A program made the translations under genes and the position numbers. Under the pieces are notes generated by a model. It was not told the DNA's origin, did not search any database, and was given only the letters and a program-made list of their open reading frames with translations. Shown piece by piece: positions 45,593 through 53,851 of a stretch of DNA of 59,841 nucleotides. The stretch comes from Alicyclobacillus tolerans (lineage in GTDB: Bacteria > Bacillota > Bacilli > Alicyclobacillales > Alicyclobacillaceae): positions 1-59,841 of the forward strand of contig NZ_FRAF01000022.1 in the NCBI RefSeq assembly GCF_900142255.1, given 5' to 3'. How positions within the stretch are numbered: position 1 is the stretch's first letter; every line of letters starts with the position of its first letter.

Positions 45593-45634
45593 ATTTCAAC
45601 AACCATTCAACTACCGATGTGTAACATACAAGAA

Positions 45635-45709
45635 TGGTGGAACCGATGGGACTCGAACCCACAACCCCTGCGCTGCCAGCGCAGTGCTCTCCCATTGAGC
45701 TACGGTCCC
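45635..45709 (-). tRNA. tRNA-Ala (GGC)
   Basis: 75 bases with CCA. Acceptor GGGACCG/CGGTTCC contains the G3-U70 wobble pair that identifies alanine tRNAs; anticodon arm CTGCGCTGGCAGCGCAG with anticodon GGC. First gene of the tRNA operon. Confidence 0.95.
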
Positions 45710-45738
45710 TTGCCCTTTACAAACAGCGAACGTTTTGG

Positions 45739-45767
45739 ATTATATCGCGTTTTATTCTCTATTGCAA
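45739..45767 (-). promoter_or_regulatory. Promoter of the tRNA operon
   Basis: Minus-strand TTGCAA (45762-45767), 17-base spacer, consensus TATAAT (45739-45744), about 30 bases upstream of tRNA-Ala. Confidence 0.75.
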
Positions 45768-45871
45768 GCAGTGGCTGTACCTCAACTTGATTTTTCTAAA
45801 CTAGCAACGCGACAATTTCATCAGAAACAGTTATCCAAATTTCTCTATAGAATCCTTTTAAGATGTATAAC

Positions 45872-45901
45872 TTGGAATTCGTTGGACATCTTACATATAA
45901 A
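45872..45901 (+). promoter_or_regulatory. Promoter of the PepSY gene
   Basis: TTGGAA (45872-45877), 18-base spacer, TATAAA (45896-45901), 30 bases before the start codon. Confidence 0.5.
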
Positions 45902-45930
45902 ATGTTGCACCTCACGAAAGGGAGTAAAAC

Positions 45931-46434
45931 ATGAAAAAATGGTTGATGGCAACAAGTATGACGGCAATGCTGACGTTCGCCCCGATGTCTACAGTATTGG
46001 CTCAAAGCGCATGCCAACACAATTCTTGTAAACAACATATCCATCAAACGCTTTATCCTATTAATGCTGCCATGCAGCCAGCCGACGCTCCAGAACCGGG
46101 ACGCCGTTTTGAAATTCAATCTTCTGTCCAAGTACCGCGGGACGCACTTCGTCAAGCATTCGAAGCCAGTCAAAAAGCCTATACAGAGAAGCTGCAGAAA
46201 TTTGCTAAAATCTCAGCCGCACAAGCACAAAAAGTAGTTATCAGTGAACATCCCGGTATGAAAGTTGCAGAACTGCAATTACGCAACATTCGCACAAGTC
46301 TTGTCTATATGGCTATTATTGAAGACGATGAAGACAAGTATTTGGTCGTAGTCGACGCAGGAAATGGAAAAATTCTTATGGACAAACCGCTGCCAACCCA
46401 CCATACAAAAGTATTCGCGGGAAGTGGCGAGTAA
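45931..46434 (+). CDS. Exported PepSY-domain protein
   Basis: 167 residues. A signal peptide (MKKWLMATSMTAMLTFAPMS, cleavage near TVLAQSA) is followed by a short Cys-containing region (SACQHNSCKQH) and one PepSY domain: AQAQKVVISEHPGMKVAEL, then VYMAIIEDDEDKYLVVVDAG and NGKIL. PepSY domains are thought to bind peptides or modulate proteases outside the membrane. ATG 45931 follows AAGGGAG. Monocistronic with its own promoter and terminator. Confidence 0.82.
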   Translation: MKKWLMATSMTAMLTFAPMSTVLAQSACQHNSCKQHIHQTLYPINAAMQPADAPEPGRRFEIQSSVQVPRDALRQAFEASQKAYTEKLQKFAKISAAQAQKVVISEHPGMKVAELQLRNIRTSLVYMAIIEDDEDKYLVVVDAGNGKILMDKPLPTHHTKVFAGSGE

Positions 46435-46500
46435 GGCAAGTCAATGGATTGCAAATCATTAACAACTGCCAGACTTCAGAAAACGTATGAAAGCACGGAA

Positions 46501-46542
46501 AAGACACTGGGTATATTCGAAAGAACCCAGTGTCTTCTTTTT
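46501..46542 (+). terminator. Terminator after the PepSY gene
   Basis: Perfect 12-bp stem AAGACACTGGGT/ACCCAGTGTCTT with a 12-base loop and CTTTTTC. The rest of the gap to 46710 shows nothing I can identify. Confidence 0.9.
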
Positions 46543-46710
46543 CATGCAAACAATAGACATCCCACTAATCCCTTTTACTTTATTGAAGCGTTCTTCACTT
46601 GCTGAGGTTGTCATGGGCTGTCCGAATCCCAATAAAGCTCATACAAACAAACCTATTGTCATTTTCATCTGAACAATATGAACCTATTCCTAGCCAATCG
46701 ACTTACTGCT

Positions 46711-47097
46711 TTAAGAAATGGCTCGTGTTCTTACCTCACTTAATTGAATAGGTCCTACACCGCGCGGCACCTCAATAGACTCGAGGCGTTTAGCTCCCAA
46801 AAACCGGGTGATGTAATCACACGCTACATTTGGATCAATGCGATCTCCGCAGGTGTAAACATCAATACTCGCATAACCGTGTTCTGGAAAACTGTGAATG
46901 GTCAGGTGAGATTCTGAGATGATAACCACACCACTCACACCCTGCGGAGCAAATTTATGAAAAGCGACTTCTCGCACTTCTGCTCCTGCTTCCAGTGCTG
47001 CATTAACCATCAGTCGTTCAATTGCCTGCACATCGTTCAGCTTTTCTGCGCTACAACCCCACAGTTCTGCGATGACATGACGACCCATTGTATCCAT
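46711..47097 (-). CDS. speH: S-adenosylmethionine decarboxylase proenzyme
   Basis: 128 residues, class 1B AdoMetDC supplying decarboxylated SAM for spermidine synthesis. Cleaves itself between E62 and S63 ([16 protein letters not shown]), the serine becoming the pyruvoyl group; H68 and C83 (DVYTCG) complete the active site. Starts [15 protein letters not shown] at ATG 47097, 7 bases after GGAGGGGG. No speE or speA nearby. It has its own promoter and a structured leader of about 150 bases. Confidence 0.95.
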   Translation of the reverse strand: MDTMGRHVIAELWGCSAEKLNDVQAIERLMVNAALEAGAEVREVAFHKFAPQGVSGVVIISESHLTIHSFPEHGYASIDVYTCGDRIDPNVACDYITRFLGAKRLESIEVPRGVGPIQLSEVRTRAIS

Positions 47098-47250
47098 TGC
47101 AAAATCCCCCTCCATCCAAAAGTTCCATGCCTTTCGGCATACGGAACCCACCTACACCACGGGGGAAAGTTAGTCCATAGAGGTCCTAACCCTTTAAGTG
47201 CAGGCCGCACTTGTTCCGTTTTCATCCAAAATGGTTCTGGTTAAGATTAC
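47098..47250 (-). promoter_or_regulatory. Structured 5' leader of speH
   Basis: Three consecutive hairpins on the minus strand: GTGC-GGCCT-GCAC, then GGGTTAG...CTAAC (with CCC further on), then GTTCC-G-TATGCC-GAAA-GGCAT-GGAAC (47122-47147) with a GNRA loop, ending 15 bases before the ribosome site. An overlapping frame from 47225 encodes a Trp-rich peptide ([20 protein letters not shown]) running over the speH start, but has no ribosome site. Not a riboswitch class I recognise. Confidence 0.5.
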
Positions 47251-47257
47251 GAGGGAT

Positions 47258-47286
47258 AGTATAAGTCTCACCCCGACAATTTGCAA
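47258..47286 (-). promoter_or_regulatory. Promoter of speH
   Basis: Minus-strand TTGCAA (47281-47286), 17-base spacer, TATACT (47258-47263); start of transcription near 47250. Confidence 0.7.
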
Positions 47287-47326
47287 CACTGAAATACCTG
47301 TCAATTGCGGAATTTAGCAGAGTGTG

Positions 47327-48025
47327 TCAAAGACGGGCACAAACTCCTATCCAAGCAAGGCCAATGAGCACGATACAAACATAGGAAGCACCTTTCCATA
47401 CCATATGCCGATTTCCGAAGTTGCGAAACAGAAAGAGCAATCCCGCCCCACAGATAAGACCTCCTAAATGAGCCAAAATGTTTATCTGGGGTTGAACGAG
47501 ATCAAACAAAAGATTGACAGCTAGCAAAAACCAAATCCAATAAGTTGTACGCTTTGTAAAAAGCCCTAAATAGGACATCACAAGAATAACACCAAAGATT
47601 CCAAAAATCGCACCCGACGCACCGAGCAAAATCGTTCCTGGAGAATAGAAAAAAACGGAAATCAAATTACCCACAATACCCGCAAGAACATAAACCACAA
47701 GAAAAAAACGCCAGCGAAAAATTTGTTCCACAATACGCAAAGACCAGAGAGAAATCATATTGACAAGCAAATGCAACCATGATGCGTGAACAAAAAGACT
47801 GGAGACGAATTCGTAAATATGGCCTCGCCAAACAGCCCCCACCACCAGCGCACCTGCCCGTACATCCCCAACTGGAGTATGTCCCGTAATAGACTGCATC
47901 AGTAAAAACCAGCCCACACAACATGCCACAAGAAGTACTGTTGCAGGCGAATTCCTCCAGGCAACTCCTAGATTCGTCCTCACTTCCTTGTAACTTGGCA
48001 AGCCTACGGACAGCGTGGTCTTCAT
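47327..48025 (-). CDS. Rhomboid-family intramembrane serine protease
   Basis: 232 residues, six or seven helices. Catalytic Ser137 in LLGASGAIFGIFG and His186 in ILAHLGGLICG; oxyanion/loop residues in VHASWLHLLVNM. Cleaves membrane proteins within or near the bilayer. ATG 48025 overlaps the upstream stop by 4 bases and GGAGG lies 8 bases before it, so it is coupled to the glycosyltransferase gene, as the last of three genes. Confidence 0.9.
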   Translation of the reverse strand: MKTTLSVGLPSYKEVRTNLGVAWRNSPATVLLVACCVGWFLLMQSITGHTPVGDVRAGALVVGAVWRGHIYEFVSSLFVHASWLHLLVNMISLWSLRIVEQIFRWRFFLVVYVLAGIVGNLISVFFYSPGTILLGASGAIFGIFGVILVMSYLGLFTKRTTYWIWFLLAVNLLFDLVQPQINILAHLGGLICGAGLLFLFRNFGNRHMVWKGASYVCIVLIGLAWIGVCARL

Positions 48026-49182
48026 AGGCCAGTCCTCCGCCTATGAATATAAGTCACTGGACTCCATCCTAAGAACCACTCATACCCTCGCGCATATGAT
48101 TCCAGCATCTTCTCTGGCCGATATCTCGGCAAAACTTCAGCCTGAAAAGCATCAACCAAACGCCGGCGTAATTGAGGATGTTCCAGACAATAATCGAGCG
48201 CTACAGCCAGCGCTTTACTGTCTCCTTCTTTTACAATATAACCTGTTTTCTCGTGTTCAATCAGTTGAAGAATACCAGCTATGTCCGATCCGATGGTCGG
48301 TACGCCCGTAGCTCCAGCCTCTAAAATAGCCGACGGTAAGCCCTCACTTTTAGAAGGTAGCACGTGCCAATCCAAAGCAGCGTAAAAATCTTTCATTGAC
48401 TCCCAAAATCCGAGAAAATGTACACGCTGCTGCAAACCTAAGCTTTCAACGATTTGCTCGTATTCCTTGCGTAAGGGACCATCCCCTGCAATCACCAAAT
48501 GAGCAGAAACGTTATTCATTTGTGCAAAAGCACGCAAGAGCAAGGGTATATTTTTAACCGGATCAAACCGGGCAGCAATTCCAACCAGTGGAGTATCAAG
48601 CGGTATTTGAATTTTCTTGCGTAAGATCGATCTCAATTCCGTAGAGGCGCTTGGCATGATTTGCAAATCCAGAGCATTGGGTACAAAAGCCACATCTTTA
48701 ACAGGCAATAAAGGTGCAAAAGCTTCGGAAACAACAAATAAACCCATAGCCCTGCGCAAACTGTATAAATGCAACTGTGGATAAATGATTGATTTCCATC
48801 GTGATGCAAGATAGTCGAGATAAGGGTTACTATGAATGGTACTCGTGAATGGAACGCCTGTTTGTTTTGCTATTTGTGCAGCAATCACATTTAATCTTGG
48901 ACCATGAGAATGTAAAATGGCCGAACGATCCGATTGCAGCATCTGACAAATGCGTTGTTTAGCATGACGTAAAGAGGAAATCTCTAAACAGGTCTGCTCT
49001 ACGGCAATCTCGCTCAATTGAGTACTGAGAGGACCATTGCCCCATAATAAAAAATGATACTCCATTCGCGCTTGTTGAGCGTAACGGGCAAGCGTCAAAA
49101 GATGAGTCGCAGCACCGCCTCGCTCGTTTCCAGCAGCTAAGACATAAACACGTAACTTTGTATTGGGTGCAATCCTATTCAA
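48022..49182 (-). CDS. Family 4 glycosyltransferase
   Basis: 386 residues, GT-B fold. N-terminal GNERGGAATHLLTLARYA, C-terminal donor-binding LVGIAARFDPVKNIPLLLRAF, LVIAGDGPLRKEYEQIVE and the E-x7-E stretch LPSKSEGLPSAILEAGATG. Acceptor unknown; probably builds a surface glycan or glycolipid. TTG 49182 overlaps the stop of the gene before it (TTGA). Middle gene of a coupled three-gene operon with a small protein and a rhomboid protease. Confidence 0.88.
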   Translation of the reverse strand: MNRIAPNTKLRVYVLAAGNERGGAATHLLTLARYAQQARMEYHFLLWGNGPLSTQLSEIAVEQTCLEISSLRHAKQRICQMLQSDRSAILHSHGPRLNVIAAQIAKQTGVPFTSTIHSNPYLDYLASRWKSIIYPQLHLYSLRRAMGLFVVSEAFAPLLPVKDVAFVPNALDLQIMPSASTELRSILRKKIQIPLDTPLVGIAARFDPVKNIPLLLRAFAQMNNVSAHLVIAGDGPLRKEYEQIVESLGLQQRVHFLGFWESMKDFYAALDWHVLPSKSEGLPSAILEAGATGVPTIGSDIAGILQLIEHEKTGYIVKEGDSKALAVALDYCLEHPQLRRRLVDAFQAEVLPRYRPEKMLESYARGYEWFLGWSPVTYIHRRRTGL

Positions 49183-49493
49183 GAAGGTCGATTCCCCTGT
49201 TTGGTGTAATGTTCAATATATTCTTCAACGTCATGTTTGGTAAAACGAACGGTTTCTTGATTCATAAACAAATAATCCAAGGAGGTTCCTAAAATCTCGG
49301 CTGCAAACTGTAAAATATGATTTCTCCTCACAGTTGGATCGTGCCAATAGGGTTGAAACATTTTGTCCAGATGCTGAAATTGCTCAACAGTTAACCCAGG
49401 GATGAGCGAGGTGAATGCTTCAGATGGCAACTCTAAAATGTCATAGTTTTTTCCTTCATATTCAATGTTGACACCCAATTTCATGTCGCTCAA
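49179..49493 (-). CDS. Small conserved-looking protein of unknown function
   Basis: 104 residues, acidic, no signal or membrane segment. Starts MSDMKLGVNIEYEGKNYDIL and contains LTVEQFQHLDKMFQPYW; predicted mixed alpha/beta. I recognise no family. TTG 49493 has GGAAG just upstream; ATG three codons later is possible. First gene of the operon with the GT4 and rhomboid genes, both joined by 4-base overlaps, which argues for functional linkage. Confidence 0.65.
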   Translation of the reverse strand: MSDMKLGVNIEYEGKNYDILELPSEAFTSLIPGLTVEQFQHLDKMFQPYWHDPTVRRNHILQFAAEILGTSLDYLFMNQETVRFTKHDVEEYIEHYTKQGNRPS

Positions 49494-49573
49494 TCACTTC
49501 CTTTTCCACTAGCCATAGTTTCAGTATACAAAAAGGAACTCTATGGAACAAACATCGCGTCGTGACCTGTGAC

Positions 49574-50782
49574 TTATTCATAACGCAAAGCATCGACTGG
49601 CAACAGACGGGACGCTTTTAAAGCTGGATACAATCCACAAACAAGACCAATAAGCGCAGAAAACAAAAATGCTCCAATAGATACTTGCCAAGATACAGCA
49701 ACCGGAAAATGAAAAGCCGCCCGAACTATAATAGTCACCAACACACCAAAAACAATGCCTAATAATCCACCTGTTGCGGTAAGCATCATAGATTCAAACA
49801 AAAACTGCCATACAATGGCGGATTTTGTGGCTCCAAGAGACATACGAATACCGATTTCTTGTGTTCTTTCTGTCACGGATACAAGCATAATATTCATGAC
49901 TCCTACTCCACCAACCACTAAAGCAATACCTGCAACCGCCCCAATGACAAGCGTTAAAATATTAGTGATGGTCCCTATCAATTTCTCAATGCCTTGCAAA
50001 AATCCAGCCGACGTTTCAAACGCCTCTGCGCTATGTGCATGAATATTGAGTGCTGTAACAATTCGTTGCGACAATTCTGGCACGGATACTCCTGGTTGAA
50101 CGGCAATATCCATTTCTGAAGCCGTCCAATTCGGGAATATGCCTTCTAAAGTAGTATAGGGTAAATAGACCGCACCGCCTCCCAGGATGCCGTTCAATAA
50201 AGAGGGTTCTGTGGATGCTGTCACACCAATGACCTGTAAAGTTTGCCCGCCCACTACAAGCGACTGTCCGACAACATTTTCTCGTCCAAACAACTGAAGC
50301 GCAGCTTGCTGACTTAGCAACGCCACATTCTGATGGGTAAGCACATCTCCGTTTGTAAACATTCTTCCTTGGATAACAGAAAAATTAGCCAAACCGTTTA
50401 AATAATCAGGTCCACCCTCCAACATCAAATTCGCTGACTGTCTGCCTGCACTGACAGCAGCCTGCCCGTAAAGTGTTTCTGCTACTTGCAAAACTCCCTG
50501 AAATTGACGAGCAATGTCAAAATCTTCATTTGAAAATGAAAGTATTTGTCCCGGCTGAGGAATGCCTGGAACCACCAATTCACGAGGTACAATCTCAATG
50601 GTTTGCCGCAACTGGTTGTTTTCAAGGGTCGATACAACAGCATTTTGTCCGCCTTTACCAATGGCAACGATAGCGATAATCGAAGCGACGCCAATGAAAA
50701 TTCCAAGCATCGTCAGCAGCGATCGAAGTAAATGTGCTCGCATGGAAAGAAACGCAGAAGTAAGAAGTTCAGTTGCGTTCAT
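49574..50782 (-). CDS. MacB-like ABC transporter permease (FtsX family)
   Basis: 403 residues. One N-terminal helix (HLLRSLLTMLGIFIGVASII), a large extracellular MacB-PCD domain, then three C-terminal helices with the FtsX signature SVTERTQEIGIRMSLGATK and a final GLVCGLYPALKASRLLPVDALRYE. ATG 50782 follows GGGAGG; it overlaps the ATPase gene stop by 14 bases. Works with the next two genes as an exporter of peptides, lipids or drugs. Confidence 0.9.
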   Translation of the reverse strand: MNATELLTSAFLSMRAHLLRSLLTMLGIFIGVASIIAIVAIGKGGQNAVVSTLENNQLRQTIEIVPRELVVPGIPQPGQILSFSNEDFDIARQFQGVLQVAETLYGQAAVSAGRQSANLMLEGGPDYLNGLANFSVIQGRMFTNGDVLTHQNVALLSQQAALQLFGRENVVGQSLVVGGQTLQVIGVTASTEPSLLNGILGGGAVYLPYTTLEGIFPNWTASEMDIAVQPGVSVPELSQRIVTALNIHAHSAEAFETSAGFLQGIEKLIGTITNILTLVIGAVAGIALVVGGVGVMNIMLVSVTERTQEIGIRMSLGATKSAIVWQFLFESMMLTATGGLLGIVFGVLVTIIVRAAFHFPVAVSWQVSIGAFLFSALIGLVCGLYPALKASRLLPVDALRYE

Positions 50783-51461
50783 GAATATCCTCCCAAGTTC
50801 GTTCGCTGACAAACCCATCTTCTACAAATAGGTGGCGTTTCGCATATTGGGCAACACGATAATCGTGGGTAATGATAAGCAAGGTCACTCCCGACTGGTG
50901 GAGTTCTTGAAAAATCTCTAAAATTTCATGGCTGGTTGTTGAATCCAGAGCACCAGTAGGTTCATCTGCGAGCAATAGTTCTGGACGATTGGCAAGCGCG
51001 CGGGCAATCGCCACTCTCTGTTTCTGCCCCCCTGACAATTCATTGGGAAGATGATGGAGGCGTTCAGAAAGTCCCAATGTTTCGAGTAAGTCTTCTGCCC
51101 GTTTGCGTCGTTCAGCGCGTTTCATTCCTGCATACATCATGGGGAGTTCGACATTTTGGCGTGCTGTCATTCTGGGGAGTAGATGAAAATTTTGAAACAC
51201 AAAACCAATTTTTCGATTGCGCAATTGAGCCAATTCGTAGCCCGTAAGTTGTGACGTATCCTGATCATGAAACCAATACTCACCACTTGTCGGTCGATCC
51301 AAACAACCAAGAATATGCATCAAAGTAGATTTACCACTCCCAGAAGGACCCACCACTGCTACAAACTCTCCTTGGCGAATGGTAAACGTAGCCTGATGCA
51401 GTATGGTTAAACTTTCCTTCCCCATTTGATATGATTTTTGCAAATTTTTAACGCGAATCAT
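50769..51461 (-). CDS. ABC transporter ATP-binding protein (MacB/LolD type)
   Basis: 230 residues. Walker A GPSGSGKST, Q-loop in IGFVFQNFHLLPRM, signature LSGGQKQRVAIARAL, Walker B LLLADEPTGALDS, switch His in LLIITHDYRVA. Energises the adjacent permease. Start overlaps the adaptor gene stop by 4 bases, so the three genes are translationally coupled. Confidence 0.95.
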   Translation of the reverse strand: MIRVKNLQKSYQMGKESLTILHQATFTIRQGEFVAVVGPSGSGKSTLMHILGCLDRPTSGEYWFHDQDTSQLTGYELAQLRNRKIGFVFQNFHLLPRMTARQNVELPMMYAGMKRAERRKRAEDLLETLGLSERLHHLPNELSGGQKQRVAIARALANRPELLLADEPTGALDSTTSHEILEIFQELHQSGVTLLIITHDYRVAQYAKRHLFVEDGFVSERTWEDIHERN

Positions 51462-52318
51462 GGCTGAACTACCACCTCACCGGATTGTAGAGAAGAAGGT
51501 GGATTGTTCACGATTTTTTGTCCGTCTGACAATCCGGAAAGGACCTGGACCAATGAATTGTCCGTCTGTCCTAATGAAACGATTTTTTCTTGAACACGAT
51601 GATTTTGATATACAAACACAGCATACTGAGTTCCATCTTGAACGAGCGCAGAGTATGGAATTGTCAGGACATGCTGCGCAATAACCGTGTTCCATTCTGC
51701 ATGTACAGTAAATCCATAAGGAACGGTAAAGGGAGTATGTGGTTTTATATCGACTTCTACTTGAGAAGAACCATTGACATTCTCAGCAGCATATGGAGCT
51801 ACACTGATGACTGTACCTCTCCACGTCTGACCTGGATAAGCGTCCGCAGTCAATAGGACTCGCTGACCAGCATGGACATGAACCGCATTTTCTTCTGATA
51901 CTTCAATGACAATTTGTTTTTGCAGACTGGCAACTTCGATGACGGGTTCGGGCTGACCTGAAGAATCGACTCCTTGTGGATGCACAAAAAGAACTTGCCC
52001 TGTTATGCTGGCTGGCCAAGACACACCACCAGACGTAAACAGTGCCTGTCCTTTTTTGACCACTTCACCTGGATGGACATACGTATTTTCAATAGGACCT
52101 GGCAGCTGATTGAGAAAAACCAACTGACGCTGCACAGGTTTAACGGTGCCACTTTCCATAATAGCATTGGAAAGATTATGCTTACTCACTTCAGTCCACT
52201 GCAATCGCACTGGTTTCTGACGTTGCCAGAGCAACCATCCGGCTACCGTCAACAGACAAACCAGACATAAAATGACTAGCCACCAACCATAATGCCGCCA
52301 AAATCTGCGCCTTTGCAC
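51458..52318 (-). CDS. Membrane fusion/adaptor protein of the MacAB-like exporter
   Basis: 286 residues. One N-terminal membrane anchor (WLVILCLVCLLTVAGWLLW), a divided lipoyl-like region (IENTYVHPGEVVKKGQALF), a beta-barrel part with GQRVLLTADAYPGQTWRG and a C-terminal VSLGQTDNSLVQVLSGLSDGQKIV. It is short, lacking a long coiled coil, as usual for HlyD-type adaptors of Gram-positive FtsX-type exporters. First gene of the operon; no two-component system adjoins it. Confidence 0.87.
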   Translation of the reverse strand: MQRRRFWRHYGWWLVILCLVCLLTVAGWLLWQRQKPVRLQWTEVSKHNLSNAIMESGTVKPVQRQLVFLNQLPGPIENTYVHPGEVVKKGQALFTSGGVSWPASITGQVLFVHPQGVDSSGQPEPVIEVASLQKQIVIEVSEENAVHVHAGQRVLLTADAYPGQTWRGTVISVAPYAAENVNGSSQVEVDIKPHTPFTVPYGFTVHAEWNTVIAQHVLTIPYSALVQDGTQYAVFVYQNHRVQEKIVSLGQTDNSLVQVLSGLSDGQKIVNNPPSSLQSGEVVVQP

Positions 52319-52405
52319 ACGTACACCTCATAAACCGTCAATGGAGATAGCATTATTTTACCATAGACAAACTTTATAGAAAGATGGCTTATTGGGAAGG
52401 TGTAT

Positions 52406-52717
52406 TCAGACTCTCCCATAGATAGAATACTCAGATTGACGAGGTGACATCATGACGGAAGTCGTTTCTGTTGCTTGAAGCGAGAAAGACTCTTGAATGG
52501 GTGATAAAAGATGAGACTCCACTGCTGATGTAGGCGCATACGTGTAAGTGGCTGGATTGCGCTTGACATGAGAATCCGATTTATGAACTTGCGGCTCTCT
52601 GGCTTGAGGGCGTAAAGATTCTTGATGATGGTTCAGTTGCATTTGCAAATACTCACACATCCGTACTGCTTCGCGCAAGCGCTGTGACAATTGGGAAATT
52701 TGTTCAAGCAAGTCCAA
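52406..52717 (-). CDS. Small hydrophilic protein with N-terminal coiled coil, unknown
   Basis: 103 residues. Residues 1-35 (MDLLEQISQLSQRLREAV...) have heptad spacing of Leu/Ile typical of a coiled coil; the remainder is Ser/Thr/Gln-rich and probably disordered. TTG 52717 has GGAG nine bases upstream. No family recognised; the shape resembles small coat-associated or division-site adaptor proteins, which is only a guess. Confidence 0.55.
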   Translation of the reverse strand: MDLLEQISQLSQRLREAVRMCEYLQMQLNHHQESLRPQAREPQVHKSDSHVKRNPATYTYAPTSAVESHLLSPIQESFSLQATETTSVMMSPRQSEYSIYGRV

Positions 52718-52805
52718 ATTCCTTCACTCCTTCAAGCTCAGTCTATTCATAAGCATGGGACAATCCATCATAAGGTAAACCATGAGAATTCGGGAGGTTG
52801 TCTGC

Positions 52806-53162
52806 ATGTCCACACAGGTCGTCTATCGCGTCTTTGGATGGTGTTACATCATCCTTGGCGTTTGGGGATTTATATTTCACCAATTTGGAGATTATATGCA
52901 ACTGTCCAGCCAAGACAATTTTATTTTGCTTGGATTAGGCATCCTCTTCATTGGACTTGCCAGATGTCGATCTCGATATCGTCTGTCAGGTGGTACTCTG
53001 TTAGGACTGATCCTTCTTTCTTGGTCCGGCCTTCCCTACCTTTCTACCATGCCTTATTTGCATTCTCCACATCCTCTTGAACTGCTTGTGCGAATCTTGA
53101 CAGGAGCTTGGACAATTTATTTGGCAATTGCGGAACTACTTGCTTGGCGCAAAATTGCTTAA
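52806..53162 (+). CDS. Small multispanning membrane protein, unknown
   Basis: 118 residues with four hydrophobic helices (for example YRVFGWCYIILGVWGFIF and NFILLGLGILFIGLA). ATG 52806 follows GGGAGG by 8 bases; the frame before it is not hydrophobic. No family recognised. It precedes the CBS-domain gene by 63 bases in the same direction. Confidence 0.65.
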   Translation: MSTQVVYRVFGWCYIILGVWGFIFHQFGDYMQLSSQDNFILLGLGILFIGLARCRSRYRLSGGTLLGLILLSWSGLPYLSTMPYLHSPHPLELLVRILTGAWTIYLAIAELLAWRKIA

Positions 53163-53225
53163 AATCAACTTTGCTGGAGACGATAAAGGAGAACCACACT
53201 TTATCTTGAGGAGGGCGAATGCGCA

Positions 53226-53657
53226 ATGAAGGTCAAACACTTCATGACATCTGATGTGCAATGTTGCCAGGAAAATGATTCCATACAGCAAGCTGCGCAA
53301 ATCATGGCTAGCGAGGATTGTGGCTCCGTACCAGTTTGCAAAGACAATAAAGTGGTGGGTATGATTACCGATCGCGATATTTGCTTGCGCGCTGTAGCCA
53401 AAGGCAATCTTCAGGCTACCGTCAAAGATTGTATGTCCAATCAAGTCATCACCTGCACACCAGATACTGACGCTCATGAAGCGGCTGACATCATGGCTCA
53501 ACACCAAATACGCCGACTGCCTGTTGTAGATGCTCAAGGCCGAATTTGCGGCATTTGTTCGATTGGCGACCTAGCAACCGTGGATATTCATATTAACGAA
53601 GCTGGCGACGCATTGAGCAAAATCTCCGAGTGTCGTACAGCAGCAGGCGTACACTAA
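53226..53657 (+). CDS. Two-CBS-domain protein (YhcV-like)
   Basis: 143 residues made of two CBS domains: VKHFMTSDVQCCQENDSIQQ to VGMITDRDICLRAVA, and VKDCMSNQVITCTPDTDAHE to ICGICSIGDLA. CBS pairs bind adenine nucleotides and act as energy or stress sensors. Similar in size to B. subtilis YhcV. GAGGAGG lies 11 bases before ATG 53226. Several Cys residues in the first domain (QCCQ, CGSVPVC) are unusual. Ends at a strong terminator. Confidence 0.88.
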   Translation: MKVKHFMTSDVQCCQENDSIQQAAQIMASEDCGSVPVCKDNKVVGMITDRDICLRAVAKGNLQATVKDCMSNQVITCTPDTDAHEAADIMAQHQIRRLPVVDAQGRICGICSIGDLATVDIHINEAGDALSKISECRTAAGVH

Positions 53658-53678
53658 ACATTTCAAACCCATACACAT

Positions 53679-53721
53679 ACGCCTTCACATCACACTTTAG
53701 TGTGAACGTGAAGGCGTTTTC
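53679..53721 (+). terminator. Terminator after the CBS gene
   Basis: Stem ACGCCTTCAC/GTGAAGGCGT enclosing an inner TCACAC/GTGTGA hairpin, followed by TTTCTATT. Confidence 0.88.
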
Positions 53722-53851
53722 TATTGGGTAAATACATGTTTGAGTCAATTTTCTGTGTCATTTGCAGTGTTTTGTGAATAGATTCAGCATTACAGCGTTT
53801 TATCAAGAATCACCGAATTCGAAGACAAAAGGCTGGAAAGGATGACGAGCA

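Noticed and set aside
47037-47225. Separate gene for a 62-residue Trp-rich peptide upstream of speH
   Set aside because: No ribosome site, overlaps speH start and the hairpin leader; kept only as a note in the leader finding.
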